64,000 nt of DNA from an uncultured Vibrio sp. Its GTDB lineage: Bacteria > Pseudomonadota > Gammaproteobacteria > Enterobacterales > Vibrionaceae. Below, piece by piece: positions 19,096 to 28,539 of this stretch. Location of the stretch: NCBI RefSeq assembly GCF_963675395.1, contig NZ_OY776223.1, positions 1,178,001-1,242,000 of the forward strand. Reading direction: 5' to 3'. Below the pieces are notes generated by a model. The model saw nothing but the letters and a program-made list of their open reading frames with translations. It searched no databases and was not told the origin of the DNA. The stretch's first letter is position 1. Each line of letters begins with the position of its first letter. A program made the position numbers and the translations under genes.

Positions 19096-20456
19096 GCGTG
19101 ATGCTCCTCTGGCACACTGCCCATGCGTTCAAAAACACGCAGCTCATTCAAACACAATTTTTTGAAATAACGTTGTTCTGCATCGCCCAGCAAGTAGTGC
19201 TCTTTATTCTCCAATTTATGCAGTAACCAGTTAGCAAAGTCCCCTGCAACTTCATCAAGCCAATCGCCTTTATCACGCTCGTGTTGAAATGCGTCATTCG
19301 GGTTATCGAGATCCAAAAAGAGTTGATGAGCGCGCTTCATATTGCACTCAGGAGCGTTAGTCCAACCGGCACATTCTGGAATGGTTTGAATTTCTGAGGC
19401 AAAGTTCAGCAAGCTATCGATTAAAGGTTTAACGTAAAAATAATCGCGTTGATATCGGGTTTTAAAATTGCGATCTTTTTCAGTTAACCCGGTTAAAAAC
19501 GCCTTAAACTCACGCACGAGTTGGCTGGTGCGCCAACTGAATTGGCGATTAAACAGCGTTTTACTCGACAATGGTGGTTTGGTTTGCGCTTGATAACTCG
19601 GTGGAGCGCAATTTAAAAGGAAACCACGACCATTACGTTTACTATTCAATTGAGACACATTTTGCGCATTGTCTCCACCAAAATGTTGAACAGCTGTTGT
19701 TGGAAAAGAAATATATTCACGGCTATCGTAAACCCCATTCCGCCGTGCTTTTCTAATATCTTCAGAATCCTTGTTACGAGTATACAAAACCCTATCCGAT
19801 AATTTATTGGACAGCGAAGATGAATAGATGGGGCAAAGCAAATGGTATTGATATTCAGCTTTATTCTCTTCCATACATATTGGGAAATATACTTGCTTCA
19901 TCAGTGTATGTGATGAAATAACATCATCGCAAAGCGCTTTACTAAACCCACGATACCATTCTTCGAGTAAAGCGGTGTCTGGGGTAAAAGATGATAATGC
20001 CTCAACATGACCTTTCTGTACTTGATTTAACAGTGAGTCGCCATTGGCTAAAACTTGCAATAAACCAGCAATAGGAAGCAACTTGGCATCGGAAACACTA
20101 AAATCCAATACAGTATTGTTCAAAGAAGATGTAGTAAGGTATTGATTATTTGTGCATTCTTGATTAGGGACAATAAAGCTACTCGCTTTTGCACTGCTAT
20201 GGGTAAATTTAGGTACATGAGTCGCTATTGATATTTTATGCGCTTTAGAAGCCGCATCAGTTAACCATGCTACTGGATCATAAGCCGTTTCTATCGGATC
20301 AGCTTGTTCATGGTATTCCGCTTTGGCTTTCTCAATAGCAACCGGATCGTCACTGTTCTCCAGCTCTTTATTGAGCGCTTTTTGCAACGGTTCTAACTTT
20401 GCTTGTTTGCGCTGGTTAATGTACTCCGCGATCGCGGCACTTAATGTTCCGTCCAT
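19092..20456 (-). CDS. csy1: Type I-F large subunit Cas8f (Csy1)
   Basis: Large subunit that recognises the CC protospacer-adjacent motif and locks target DNA; 454 aa, a normal length. It starts MDGTLSAAIAEYINQRKQAKLE. Typical Csy1 stretches are DPVAWLTDAASKAHKISIATHVPKFTHS and the C-terminal WLDEVAGDFANWLLHKLE helix bundle. The central part (about 150-300) shows somewhat AT-richer codon use. It starts nine bases after the cas3 stop and is coupled to csy2. Confidence 0.94.
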   Translation of the reverse strand: MDGTLSAAIAEYINQRKQAKLEPLQKALNKELENSDDPVAIEKAKAEYHEQADPIETAYDPVAWLTDAASKAHKISIATHVPKFTHSSAKASSFIVPNQECTNNQYLTTSSLNNTVLDFSVSDAKLLPIAGLLQVLANGDSLLNQVQKGHVEALSSFTPDTALLEEWYRGFSKALCDDVISSHTLMKQVYFPICMEENKAEYQYHLLCPIYSSSLSNKLSDRVLYTRNKDSEDIRKARRNGVYDSREYISFPTTAVQHFGGDNAQNVSQLNSKRNGRGFLLNCAPPSYQAQTKPPLSSKTLFNRQFSWRTSQLVREFKAFLTGLTEKDRNFKTRYQRDYFYVKPLIDSLLNFASEIQTIPECAGWTNAPECNMKRAHQLFLDLDNPNDAFQHERDKGDWLDEVAGDFANWLLHKLENKEHYLLGDAEQRYFKKLCLNELRVFERMGSVPEEHHA

Positions 20457-20465
20457 TCGCCTTCC

Positions 20466-23400
20466 TTATTGATTATTTTGTTGAAACACACCCAGTTGCT
20501 CATGCCAAGCCCACTCGATGGTTTGATCTTGTTGTTCCGCCCGAAGCTGGATTTCACCCAAACGCGCACTTGTGTGGCTCAAGGTTTGCCCAAACTGCCC
20601 GGCAAAGTGGCTGTAAATCTCGATGGGATCATCGTTAAACCACCACTGACACCCAGCAGCTAATTCAATACCTACTGACTTAAATCGATGGGATGTCGTT
20701 TTGAATTGATAGGGTTTACTAGAAGTATCTAATTGACACCATTCCAACTGCTCATCTTCGTCACGGCGCAATACAAAAGCTTCTTGTGGATCCGATTGGC
20801 GAAATTCCGTTTGCTCAATAAATTCCGCATTCCAAACTGCATATTTCCCGTATTCTTCAGACCACCAGCGATTCGCCTCGCGTCCACTGTGGTAAAACTC
20901 TGGCTTTGGCATGCTTTCTAAAGCAAACCGCAAGGCTCGATGTTCTTGCACTAAAAACGATTGCACTGGATAAGCACGGTCTCTGCCTGAATTAGAATTA
21001 CTCAGAAAGTCTCGACCCGTTCTGTGGTAAATCGGTTCTTTCACGCGAGTGATCGCCGAAACATTTGCCAATTCATCACCCAATAACTCACTGATGTCAT
21101 GGCTGTTTAATGGCAAAGCAGCACTTTCAAAACCAGGGTGACAATAAGCAATCGCATCACCTTTTAACGCTTTGATATTTTGATTGAGCACCACTAAATT
21201 GGCTTGGTTAGGCACTTGCTGGCGATGGCGTTGAATACGCCCAGCAAGTTGAATTAATGCGCGCATCGAGCTTGGCTCAGCAATCGCCCAGTCGTAATCG
21301 TGGTCTCGCCCCACTTCAACGACTGACGTACCCAATACCACAAAAACGATATTCTCTTCTTCGGCACTATCTAATACCGCTTTGATTTCAGGTTGCTGCC
21401 AAAGCTTGTCGGGCTCGTGTCTATCCAATAACCGATCCAATTTGTGCTCTTTAAAAGAACGTAATGCGAGTGGAAATTGAGAGTGATAGACGCAATAGCA
21501 AATCCGCACATTCGCCTGCGGCGCTAATTGGGAGAGGAGTTGTGCCACGGCAACCATTGGGTTGATGTTCGCCATGCGCACCACGCCTAATGAGACTTTT
21601 TTGCCATTCGGTGAGGTCACAGCATGGGCTTGATGCAATTGATGTATTTGCTCGTAAATGGTTTGAGCAACGGTTTTATAGACACTCATTTCGCGAGCGG
21701 ATCTATTTGCCGTGGTATCGATTTGGTTATCATCTACTTGCACGATAGCGCCTTTACGTAATGGCTGATCGATCTGTTGCAGCTTGGCAACTCGCTTATC
21801 GACAAATTTGCGGTGAACAGCAACAAAATCGGAAACATTAGATAACGACTCAGTCTGCGTTGTGAACTCATCAATCCACGCACACCAAATTGGTGGCTGC
21901 TTTTGCTCCGCAAATTGCGCTTGATTAAACTGCTCACGCCCGGCTTTGTAAGCATCAAACAAGGTTTTTATCAGTGACGGTGGCAACGTTGCCGAAGAGA
22001 GCAATACTCGTGAACCGAGCATCCCCGCCCAATTAACCAATCGACAAAGGGCTGGCATATCCTCTAAGCCAAAATCGTCCGGTTCATCGAGCACTAAATC
22101 TGAGGTAAGCAAGCGCAGCATTGGCGCTATCTGTTTGCCTCCACGTTGGCTTTCGGTGGCTGGCATTAAGTGATCAATGGTACTGACTAAAATCGGCGCG
22201 CTGACCAACTGTTCCAGTTTGGGACTGGCACTTAACCAATGCTTGAGGCGACCATCGTAAATTTGCCCTTCGTAGCTAATAAACAGCTGTTCAAACCAAT
22301 CTTCTGCCGATTCACTGCCCTGATCTGCCTGAGTGCTATTGAGTTCATGCAATTCTTTTACTACTTGAGAGCCAATCAATACCGCCAGTTCATCGTCACC
22401 TAATTTCAGTAACTCGCGATAAGCATCTCCGGTTTGCAGAGTCAGGGTTCGCAACCCTAATGCAACCGAGAAACGACAACCTTCACGCTCATCGGCTAAA
22501 CCATACATAAAACGCGCATTCGCAATGGTTTTGCCACAGCCAGTTGATGCCATATTCACACCGAAGAATCCTTGGCGCTCTGTCTCTTTGGCAATGGCTT
22601 TGGCTTTCGCAAAGGCTTTATCTTGCCATTGATATTTTTCAATACCCGAGCTTTTGGCAAACAAGCGGTGCTGAGCAATGGCTGGCAATGTGGTTTTTAA
22701 GGCAGGTAAATTGTGCGCAAAACGCTGCGCATTCACCGCTACACCGATGTTGTGTTCATCCAGTTTTTGTTTAGGTGTGGTGCTTTTATCATGTGCGGAA
22801 TTGCGATCGGTATTGGCAATGGCTTGATAGTGAGGATCTTGCCATGCCGTTTTCCCCTCTCGAATTGAGAGTGAAGAATAATAGTGGTCGGCTAACATCA
22901 GCGACAATCTTGCCATATGAGCAACAAAACGTTGATCAAACCAACTGATGGAATCTTTGGCGAGCAGCGGATTGTTTTTCATCCGTAGTCCAAGTTTGCA
23001 GGCTTTATGCTGCCAAGTGCGACTCAATAATGGCGTGCCGTTGGGAAATGCCCAATTGTCTTGAATGGCTTGAGCAGTGAATTGACTCAGATCCAATGCA
23101 TTCGGAGAATTCCAATGGCAGCTAAAACATTGATTTAGCCATTGTTCCATCTCTTCAATATTCACGCCACTCTCACGATTATTGTTTTTCGGTAGGCGGT
23201 GATGAGATACAACTAACCACGCAATCAATTTCGCAAATGGCGCAAGATGTTCCTCAGCAAAAGGGTTTTGCCATACGTTGGGGGCATCTTGAAATATCGA
23301 TGCCAACATTTGCTTGTTACACGCTTTTGCCGCCTTGGGTTCGGACAGTTGTGCTAATTCATCAATCCATTCTTGATCGGTTTTATCACGCACAAAGGCT

Positions 23401-23873
23401 TCAAAAAGGCGCAACGAAACCCATTCATGACGATAGGGTTCGCCTTTGGTTGCCGATTTCCCTTGAAGCTTTTTTTGAAACAACGCATTGGCTTTACCAA
23501 AATCGTGAAACAGCCCAGCAACGGAACTGGCTAAAACGATCATTTCATTGAGATGCCAGCCCGATTCCCACTCTCGATGTTCTAAATTCAGCGAGGTTCG
23601 GTTTACCGCCACTACGCCTTCTAAGTTAAATTTAGAACGGTTTCCCACCACCCATAACAACTGGCTGCGAGAACGGCTTCGAATCCAGTGGCAGCTAACC
23701 GCTGTGCTTCGACTAGCCGTTTTTTTCAGCATCTTTTTGACCGTTTGCAATCCATCTTCGGTGATTAATGTTTGCCAAGTGTTGCTACCAATTCGGTCAG
23801 CAAAAGCATCTAAAACACGGCGGGTTTTCTTGAGGGCTTTCTTCTCGCACTCAGAAACAAAAGTCACCATCAT
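20466..23873 (-). CDS. cas3: Cas2-Cas3 fusion nuclease-helicase (type I-F)
   Basis: Interference nuclease-helicase that also brings Cas2 to the adaptation complex. The fusion is the hallmark of I-F systems. It is 1135 aa. Residues 1 to about 95 form the Cas2-like part. An HD nuclease follows (H123-D124 in GLFHDFGKAN, a further HH at 224-225). The superfamily 2 helicase has Walker A MASTGCGKT near 441-449, DEPD at about 596-599, LLSSATLPP, and motif VI QLAGRIQRHRQ. All key motifs are intact. Its ATG overlaps the cas1 stop (ATGATG at 23868-23873). Confidence 0.96.
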   Translation of the reverse strand: MMVTFVSECEKKALKKTRRVLDAFADRIGSNTWQTLITEDGLQTVKKMLKKTASRSTAVSCHWIRSRSRSQLLWVVGNRSKFNLEGVVAVNRTSLNLEHREWESGWHLNEMIVLASSVAGLFHDFGKANALFQKKLQGKSATKGEPYRHEWVSLRLFEAFVRDKTDQEWIDELAQLSEPKAAKACNKQMLASIFQDAPNVWQNPFAEEHLAPFAKLIAWLVVSHHRLPKNNNRESGVNIEEMEQWLNQCFSCHWNSPNALDLSQFTAQAIQDNWAFPNGTPLLSRTWQHKACKLGLRMKNNPLLAKDSISWFDQRFVAHMARLSLMLADHYYSSLSIREGKTAWQDPHYQAIANTDRNSAHDKSTTPKQKLDEHNIGVAVNAQRFAHNLPALKTTLPAIAQHRLFAKSSGIEKYQWQDKAFAKAKAIAKETERQGFFGVNMASTGCGKTIANARFMYGLADEREGCRFSVALGLRTLTLQTGDAYRELLKLGDDELAVLIGSQVVKELHELNSTQADQGSESAEDWFEQLFISYEGQIYDGRLKHWLSASPKLEQLVSAPILVSTIDHLMPATESQRGGKQIAPMLRLLTSDLVLDEPDDFGLEDMPALCRLVNWAGMLGSRVLLSSATLPPSLIKTLFDAYKAGREQFNQAQFAEQKQPPIWCAWIDEFTTQTESLSNVSDFVAVHRKFVDKRVAKLQQIDQPLRKGAIVQVDDNQIDTTANRSAREMSVYKTVAQTIYEQIHQLHQAHAVTSPNGKKVSLGVVRMANINPMVAVAQLLSQLAPQANVRICYCVYHSQFPLALRSFKEHKLDRLLDRHEPDKLWQQPEIKAVLDSAEEENIVFVVLGTSVVEVGRDHDYDWAIAEPSSMRALIQLAGRIQRHRQQVPNQANLVVLNQNIKALKGDAIAYCHPGFESAALPLNSHDISELLGDELANVSAITRVKEPIYHRTGRDFLSNSNSGRDRAYPVQSFLVQEHRALRFALESMPKPEFYHSGREANRWWSEEYGKYAVWNAEFIEQTEFRQSDPQEAFVLRRDEDEQLEWCQLDTSSKPYQFKTTSHRFKSVGIELAAGCQWWFNDDPIEIYSHFAGQFGQTLSHTSARLGEIQLRAEQQDQTIEWAWHEQLGVFQQNNQ

Positions 23874-24844
23874 TTTTCGAAACCTCCTTTATCAACAGAA
23901 GGTTCATTCAAGGCAATCGCTTTAATAGTATTAAACATAAACTCCATCGATTTATGTTCAATAAAAGCTTGCAGCACTTGTTGGCGAAACTCTTGCTCGG
24001 TCGCGTTCTCTTTGGCACAAACAAATGCCCACGGCAGCACAACTGCGTCTTTGATTAAATCCGCCACATCAAACACCAATGCTCCGCGGCGGGTTTTGCC
24101 ATGCATCACAGCAAAGCCATGTGGAATGCCTAATACCCACAAACAACTGGCCGCTAAGCCATAAGCTAAATAGTTACCATGGTTAAGAAAGTCATTAGCT
24201 AGGGTTGTGGAGTCGTGCTGACGAGTAAAGCTCTCAAGATTGGTATTGTTGGCAGCGTATTTGTAGAGAACCTTGGTCAGTTGCGCTTCGGTGAGCAGTA
24301 AATCTGCACTTTTAGCCGCTTTCTCGGTACGGTCATAAAAAATGGATAATGCCTTTTGTATCAGTTCATCTTTAAAAACAAACCCCTGGTTTTTTAACTC
24401 TCGATCTTTTGACCATACCGTTTGTAAATATTCGATTCGAGCACTTTGAAACTGCTTGGCAACTTCAAGCCGTTTTTCATCATCAAACCAAAAAGAAAGC
24501 CAACCTTGTAGGTATTCAGTCGGGCGATACTCACTTTGCGGGGTAAACCATTCAACGTCGGTCGCCATATGTAATGGTGTGCCACCTCCGCCACAAAAAC
24601 CCACCAAAACACCTGCTTGTGAGAGCATTCGCATGGCTGCTTGGGTAATCGATGTACCATTACCGAGTAATAAGACGGTTGTGTTAGCGATAGGAATGTT
24701 GAAGTAGAGATTCTCCTTCTTCGATTCGGTGAGATACAAAACACGGCCATCTTTTTGCATCACTCGACAATATTCCAAGTAATACATATTAGCTCTTTTA
24801 GAGTGGAGAATGGTTTTCAAATCGGAGGGGGATAAATCGTTCAT
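23870..24844 (-). CDS. cas1: CRISPR integrase Cas1 (type I-F)
   Basis: Metal-dependent integrase that inserts new spacers. It is 324 aa, matching I-F Cas1. The catalytic set is visible: E186 (LLTEAQL), H248 (VMHGKTRRG), D259 and D262 (FDVADL), the same spacing as in the Pseudomonas protein. The start is set by GAGGT eight bases upstream of ATG. It is the first gene of the leftward cas operon, so the operon promoter should lie in 24845-25038. Confidence 0.96.
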   Translation of the reverse strand: MNDLSPSDLKTILHSKRANMYYLEYCRVMQKDGRVLYLTESKKENLYFNIPIANTTVLLLGNGTSITQAAMRMLSQAGVLVGFCGGGGTPLHMATDVEWFTPQSEYRPTEYLQGWLSFWFDDEKRLEVAKQFQSARIEYLQTVWSKDRELKNQGFVFKDELIQKALSIFYDRTEKAAKSADLLLTEAQLTKVLYKYAANNTNLESFTRQHDSTTLANDFLNHGNYLAYGLAASCLWVLGIPHGFAVMHGKTRRGALVFDVADLIKDAVVLPWAFVCAKENATEQEFRQQVLQAFIEHKSMEFMFNTIKAIALNEPSVDKGGFEK

Positions 24845-25038
24845 TGCTTTAACCTCAATCAGCTACCTCCAAACAATACCAATTAGGAAACAAGCAGAAC
24901 ATAGACAAATTGCACATGTGTGAACTATTGAAGAAAATATAGTTGTCAGAAATATCAGATGATTATTTTTTAAAATACAACAAGGGGGATCTACAACTGC
25001 AGCAAGTTTTAGCGAACACCGCAGGAGACTTAATTACA
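24845..25038 (-). promoter_or_regulatory. Probable cas operon promoter region
   Basis: AT-rich 194-base gap upstream of cas1. It contains the near-palindrome TTGCACATGTGTGAA (24918 area) and a CTGACA-like -35 candidate near 24950 on the minus strand. No convincing -10 at ideal spacing was identified, so the promoter position is open. Confidence 0.35.
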
Positions 25039-25363
25039 TTAACTGTCATAGCTCGTTAGATTCCAATGCCTTTTAACCGTCGCTATTCCTAGACCTAACT
25101 CTTGAGCAGTTTTAGATTGGGATTTACCAGCAGCTTTTAGTACTTGAATGACGGAAGTAGTTTTATGGGCTTTAGGTCTACCAAGCTTTTTACCTTGCAC
25201 TTTCGCTCACTCTATCCCTTCTTTGGTTCGTGCGCGAATCCGATTGCGTTCAAACTCAGCAAATGCAGAAAACATTTGCAGCATCAACTTACCTTCCGCA
25301 TTTGATAGGTCAGCAACAAGCAGATCTAAACAAACAGAGAAACCTTGAGGTTGCAGATAAGCT
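25039..25363 (-). pseudogene. Remnant of a serine recombinase (resolvase/invertase)
   Basis: On the minus strand this reads the second half of a resolvase/invertase: LLVADLSNAEGKLMLQMF, SAFAEFERNRIRARTKEGIE, then an in-frame TGA at 25207-25209, then AKVQGKKLGRPK and a helix-turn-helix (GKSQSKTAQELGLGIATVKR) to a stop at 25039. The catalytic N-terminal part with the active serine is absent; homology ends at about 25363, exactly where the next gene begins on the other strand. It is truncated and carries a nonsense codon, so it is not functional. It is probably a relic of the element that carried the adjacent genes. Confidence 0.88.
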
Positions 25364-25753
25364 ATGACCAATACCTACATCACTATCAACAAGAAATTTC
25401 CTAAAGGTCTTACTGAGCTCTACTTTGATGTTAGCGCTGAGGCTCAAAAGCTAGCTATCCCTTATATGATTGTTGGAGCAATGGCTCGCGATCTTGTGCT
25501 CGTTCATCGATTTGACACAAAAATCGAACGAGGTACTAGAGATGCGGACTTTGGCATCTGCATGGAATCTTGGGATCAGTTCCATAGTCTAGCCACAAAT
25601 TTGATTGACGTAGGCTTCACCCAATATGAACAGGTAAGTCATCGCTTTCATAGGGAATGTAGTGACGGCATGCGGTGGGAACTAGACACCGTTCCATTTC
25701 AACCTGTAGAAATTATTGACATCCCATTGCCTCTTTGCCACTCAAATGTCTGA
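25364..25753 (+). pseudogene. Truncated AbiEii-like nucleotidyltransferase
   Basis: A 129-aa frame resembling the N-terminal half of nucleotidyl transferases of the AbiEii/AbiGii toxin type. GAMARD (residues 38-43) resembles the nucleotide-binding glycine motif, and TRDADFGI (D60 and D62) the metal-binding DxD. Family members known to me are roughly twice this length. After DTVPF the sequence loses resemblance and ends in PLPLCHSNV, suggesting 3' truncation or a frameshift. No antitoxin gene is beside it. It may be a shortened functional gene, but a gene remnant is more likely. Confidence 0.6.
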
Positions 25754-25823
25754 TTCAGTCACTTTGCTTCAACAAACAAATCTTCTACTCTGAAAACAAT
25801 CACCATTCAATGGAACAGAATGA

Positions 25824-26714
25824 ATGTTAAAAGGCAGTGAGTACCCTTCCATCCGAGCACTAAGAACTTTTATTGCCGTCGCTAACCACCTGAGCTTTTC
25901 CAAAGCCGCAGATGAACTGTGTTTGACACAAGGAGCCGTGAGCAAACAAATCGCCTCTTTAGAGCAACTCATAGGATTACCATTAATTAAGCGAGGTCTT
26001 CATGGCGTGGAACTGACCGCAGAAGGCAAGCGCTACTTACCACAGATAACAGAAGCACTTGAGATCATCCAACATGCCACCGCGAGTCTTATTCAATTCA
26101 ATACGGAACAAGAATTATTGACGGTTGATGTCACCCCGTCTTTTGCCAGTTTATGGCTCGTCCCCAATATTGACGAGTTCCACCAGCGGTACCCAAATAT
26201 AAGAGTAAAAATTCGCACAGGTGATGGAGCCATCACCAATATCAATAATGACAGCGATCTGAACGTCAGATGTCTGCCTCTTTCCACCCACTATGACTAC
26301 AGCTACTTATTACGTGAAGAGACTTTATTGCTGGTTGGCGGTACCAATATCCTACCGTTGCAAAACAAACAAGCCGTGAGTGATTATCCGTTTATTCCCC
26401 AAACCACTCGCCCTCAGCTTTGGGAACAGTTCAAGATTGAACACGCACTAGAAAATGCTATTACCTATCACTCAGTCGGATTTGAGCATTTTTATTTAGC
26501 TTGTGAGGCCGTAAGAATGGAAAAAGGTCTGGCACTACTGCCTGATTTTATGGCGCAATTCTCTATCCAGCGCGGAGATATTCAACATATAAATGACATG
26601 ACCCTACGCAGCGGATATGGCTACTACGTAGTCATTCCTAATTACCGTTTGAACGTCAGAAAAGTATCCCTGTTTTACGATTGGCTGAAGAGTAAGTTGC
26701 CTAACATCACGTAA
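25824..26714 (+). CDS. LysR-family regulator (GcvA-like)
   Basis: Transcription regulator, 296 aa. The N-terminal winged helix-turn-helix is clear: ALRTFIAVANHLSFSKAADE, LCLTQGAVSKQIASLEQLIG, then LIKRGLHGVELTAEGK. The substrate-binding-like C-terminal part starts near residue 90 (TVDVTPSFASLWLVPNIDEF), a GcvA-type sequence. It lies 107 bases upstream of the GNAT-nitrilase gene on the same strand, so it may control that gene. The ligand is unknown. Confidence 0.88.
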   Translation: MLKGSEYPSIRALRTFIAVANHLSFSKAADELCLTQGAVSKQIASLEQLIGLPLIKRGLHGVELTAEGKRYLPQITEALEIIQHATASLIQFNTEQELLTVDVTPSFASLWLVPNIDEFHQRYPNIRVKIRTGDGAITNINNDSDLNVRCLPLSTHYDYSYLLREETLLLVGGTNILPLQNKQAVSDYPFIPQTTRPQLWEQFKIEHALENAITYHSVGFEHFYLACEAVRMEKGLALLPDFMAQFSIQRGDIQHINDMTLRSGYGYYVVIPNYRLNVRKVSLFYDWLKSKLPNIT

Positions 26715-26821
26715 AAACAAGGCTCTGATTACATAACCTTAACCCTAGCCGGGTGTATGTATGGTTTAAAATATGGCATCCTCATCCATACTGTTTGAAA
26801 AGGATGAATGGATAGTAGTAT

Positions 26822-28360
26822 ATGGACAGCAACTCGCCCAAACTCTCTTTACGTACCATTGAGCCAACGGATTATCCTGAGCTCGCAGAATTAATGGACT
26901 TGGTTTTTCCTGATGTTGGAGGTTCTTGGCCACGCCTGACCATCATGGATCTCATTCATCAGTTCCCAGATGGGCAAATTTGTATCGAAGATAACGGCAA
27001 GATTGTCGGTGCCGCACTGACAATGAAAGTCGATTACAATCGAATCTCACTCCCTCACCTTTACAGTGACATCATCACTGAAAACAACGTCATTCAAAAC
27101 AAAGTCACTGGCGATGCCATGTACGGGCTTGATGTGTTTGTCCATCCAGATTATCGCGGATTGCGCTTGGGACGTCGTCTGTATGATGCGCGTAAAGAGT
27201 TGTGTCGCAGTAAAAACTTTAAAGCGATATTAGCCGGTGGACGTATTCCTAATTACCATAAATACGCGGATGAATTAAGCGTTGCCGAGTACATCGATAA
27301 AGTTAAGCGACGTGAACTTCACGATCCGATCCTGTCATTCCAACTGGCCAACGATTTTGATGTAAAGCGTATTATGCGTGGTTATCTGCCGGAGGACGAC
27401 GCGTCCATGGGCTACGCAACACTACTGGAATGGGACAATTTTTTCTACGAAGAGGATATTCAGTCTGTCCATGATGTGGAAAAAACGCTGATTCGTATTG
27501 GTGTCGTGCAATGGCAAATGCGTGCAATGAACGATTTGGAAGACTTGCTGGATCAAGCGGAATTCTTCATCTCTTCTCTGGCTAATTACAAAGCTGACTT
27601 TGCGCTCTTCCCTGAGTTCTTTAATGCACCGCTGATGGGACTACAAAAAGATCAGAACTCCGTCGAGGCGATCCGTTTTCTCGCCAGTTTCACCGAAGAG
27701 ATCAAAAATCGCTTCTCTCAGATGGCTGTGACCTACAACATCAACATCATCGCCGGAAGTATGCCAGTGATAGAGGACGACGGTAAACTGTACAACGTGT
27801 CTTACCTATTGCAGCGAGATGGACAAATTAACGCGCAGTACAAAATTCATATCACACCACATGAGCAAAAAGACTGGGTGATTGACGGTGGTGACAGCGT
27901 TCAGGTATTTGAAACGGATGCAGGTAAAGTTGGCATTCTGATCTGCTATGACAGTGAGTTTCCTGAGCTGGGTCGAATGTTGGCCGAACAAGATGCACAA
28001 ATCGTATTTGTGCCATTCTGGACGGATACCAAAAACGGCTATCAGCGCGTACGTATTTGTTCTCAATCTCGTGCGATCGAAAACGAGTGTTATGTGGCGA
28101 TTGGCGGCAGTGTGGGCAACCTGCCTCGCGTGGACAACGTGGATATTCAATACGCCCAGTCAGCCGTATTTTCACCTTCTGACATTTACTTCCCACACGA
28201 TGCAACATTGACAGAAGCAAGCGCGAATACCGAAATGATCATTTTCGCGGATGTAGACTTAACTAAGTTGAAACAACTCAATACGGAAGGCTCGGTGACC
28301 AACTTACGTCATCGCCGACTGGATTTGTACGGTGGTTTTACCAAAGCAAAAGATCAGTAA
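26822..28360 (+). CDS. GNAT acetyltransferase-carbon-nitrogen hydrolase fusion
   Basis: Two-domain protein, 512 aa. Residues 1 to about 215 are a GNAT domain with the acetyl-CoA loop VHPDYRGLRLGRRLYDAR. About residues 225-505 are a nitrilase-superfamily hydrolase with all catalytic residues: Glu in ALFPEFFNAP, Lys in AQYKIHITPHE, Cys in ILICYDSEFPE. The hydrolase part should act on an amide or nitrile, and the GNAT part may acetylate or bind a related amine. The substrate is unknown. Fusions of this kind occur in other bacteria. It stands alone downstream of a LysR gene. Confidence 0.9.
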   Translation: MDSNSPKLSLRTIEPTDYPELAELMDLVFPDVGGSWPRLTIMDLIHQFPDGQICIEDNGKIVGAALTMKVDYNRISLPHLYSDIITENNVIQNKVTGDAMYGLDVFVHPDYRGLRLGRRLYDARKELCRSKNFKAILAGGRIPNYHKYADELSVAEYIDKVKRRELHDPILSFQLANDFDVKRIMRGYLPEDDASMGYATLLEWDNFFYEEDIQSVHDVEKTLIRIGVVQWQMRAMNDLEDLLDQAEFFISSLANYKADFALFPEFFNAPLMGLQKDQNSVEAIRFLASFTEEIKNRFSQMAVTYNINIIAGSMPVIEDDGKLYNVSYLLQRDGQINAQYKIHITPHEQKDWVIDGGDSVQVFETDAGKVGILICYDSEFPELGRMLAEQDAQIVFVPFWTDTKNGYQRVRICSQSRAIENECYVAIGGSVGNLPRVDNVDIQYAQSAVFSPSDIYFPHDATLTEASANTEMIIFADVDLTKLKQLNTEGSVTNLRHRRLDLYGGFTKAKDQ

Positions 28361-28539
28361 CACACCAACCCAGCCTCCTTTACTTAAGGTGGCTGGCGGA
28401 TGTTTTCTGCAAACTTTATAGACCCGAACTCGAGAGGATCGTCATTTACGCTCGAGACAAGATGCTAACTTAACATGACAACCAGACGCTGAGGCTACAC
28501 TGCCTTTTATCTTTATTCCGGGGAAAGTACGGGAAGCTT

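Noticed and set aside
16424..24844. Atypical or transposon-associated I-F system
   Set aside because: Cas1, a complete Cas2-3 with HD and helicase motifs, separate csy1 and csy2, and no tniQ/tns genes show a canonical I-F1 locus.
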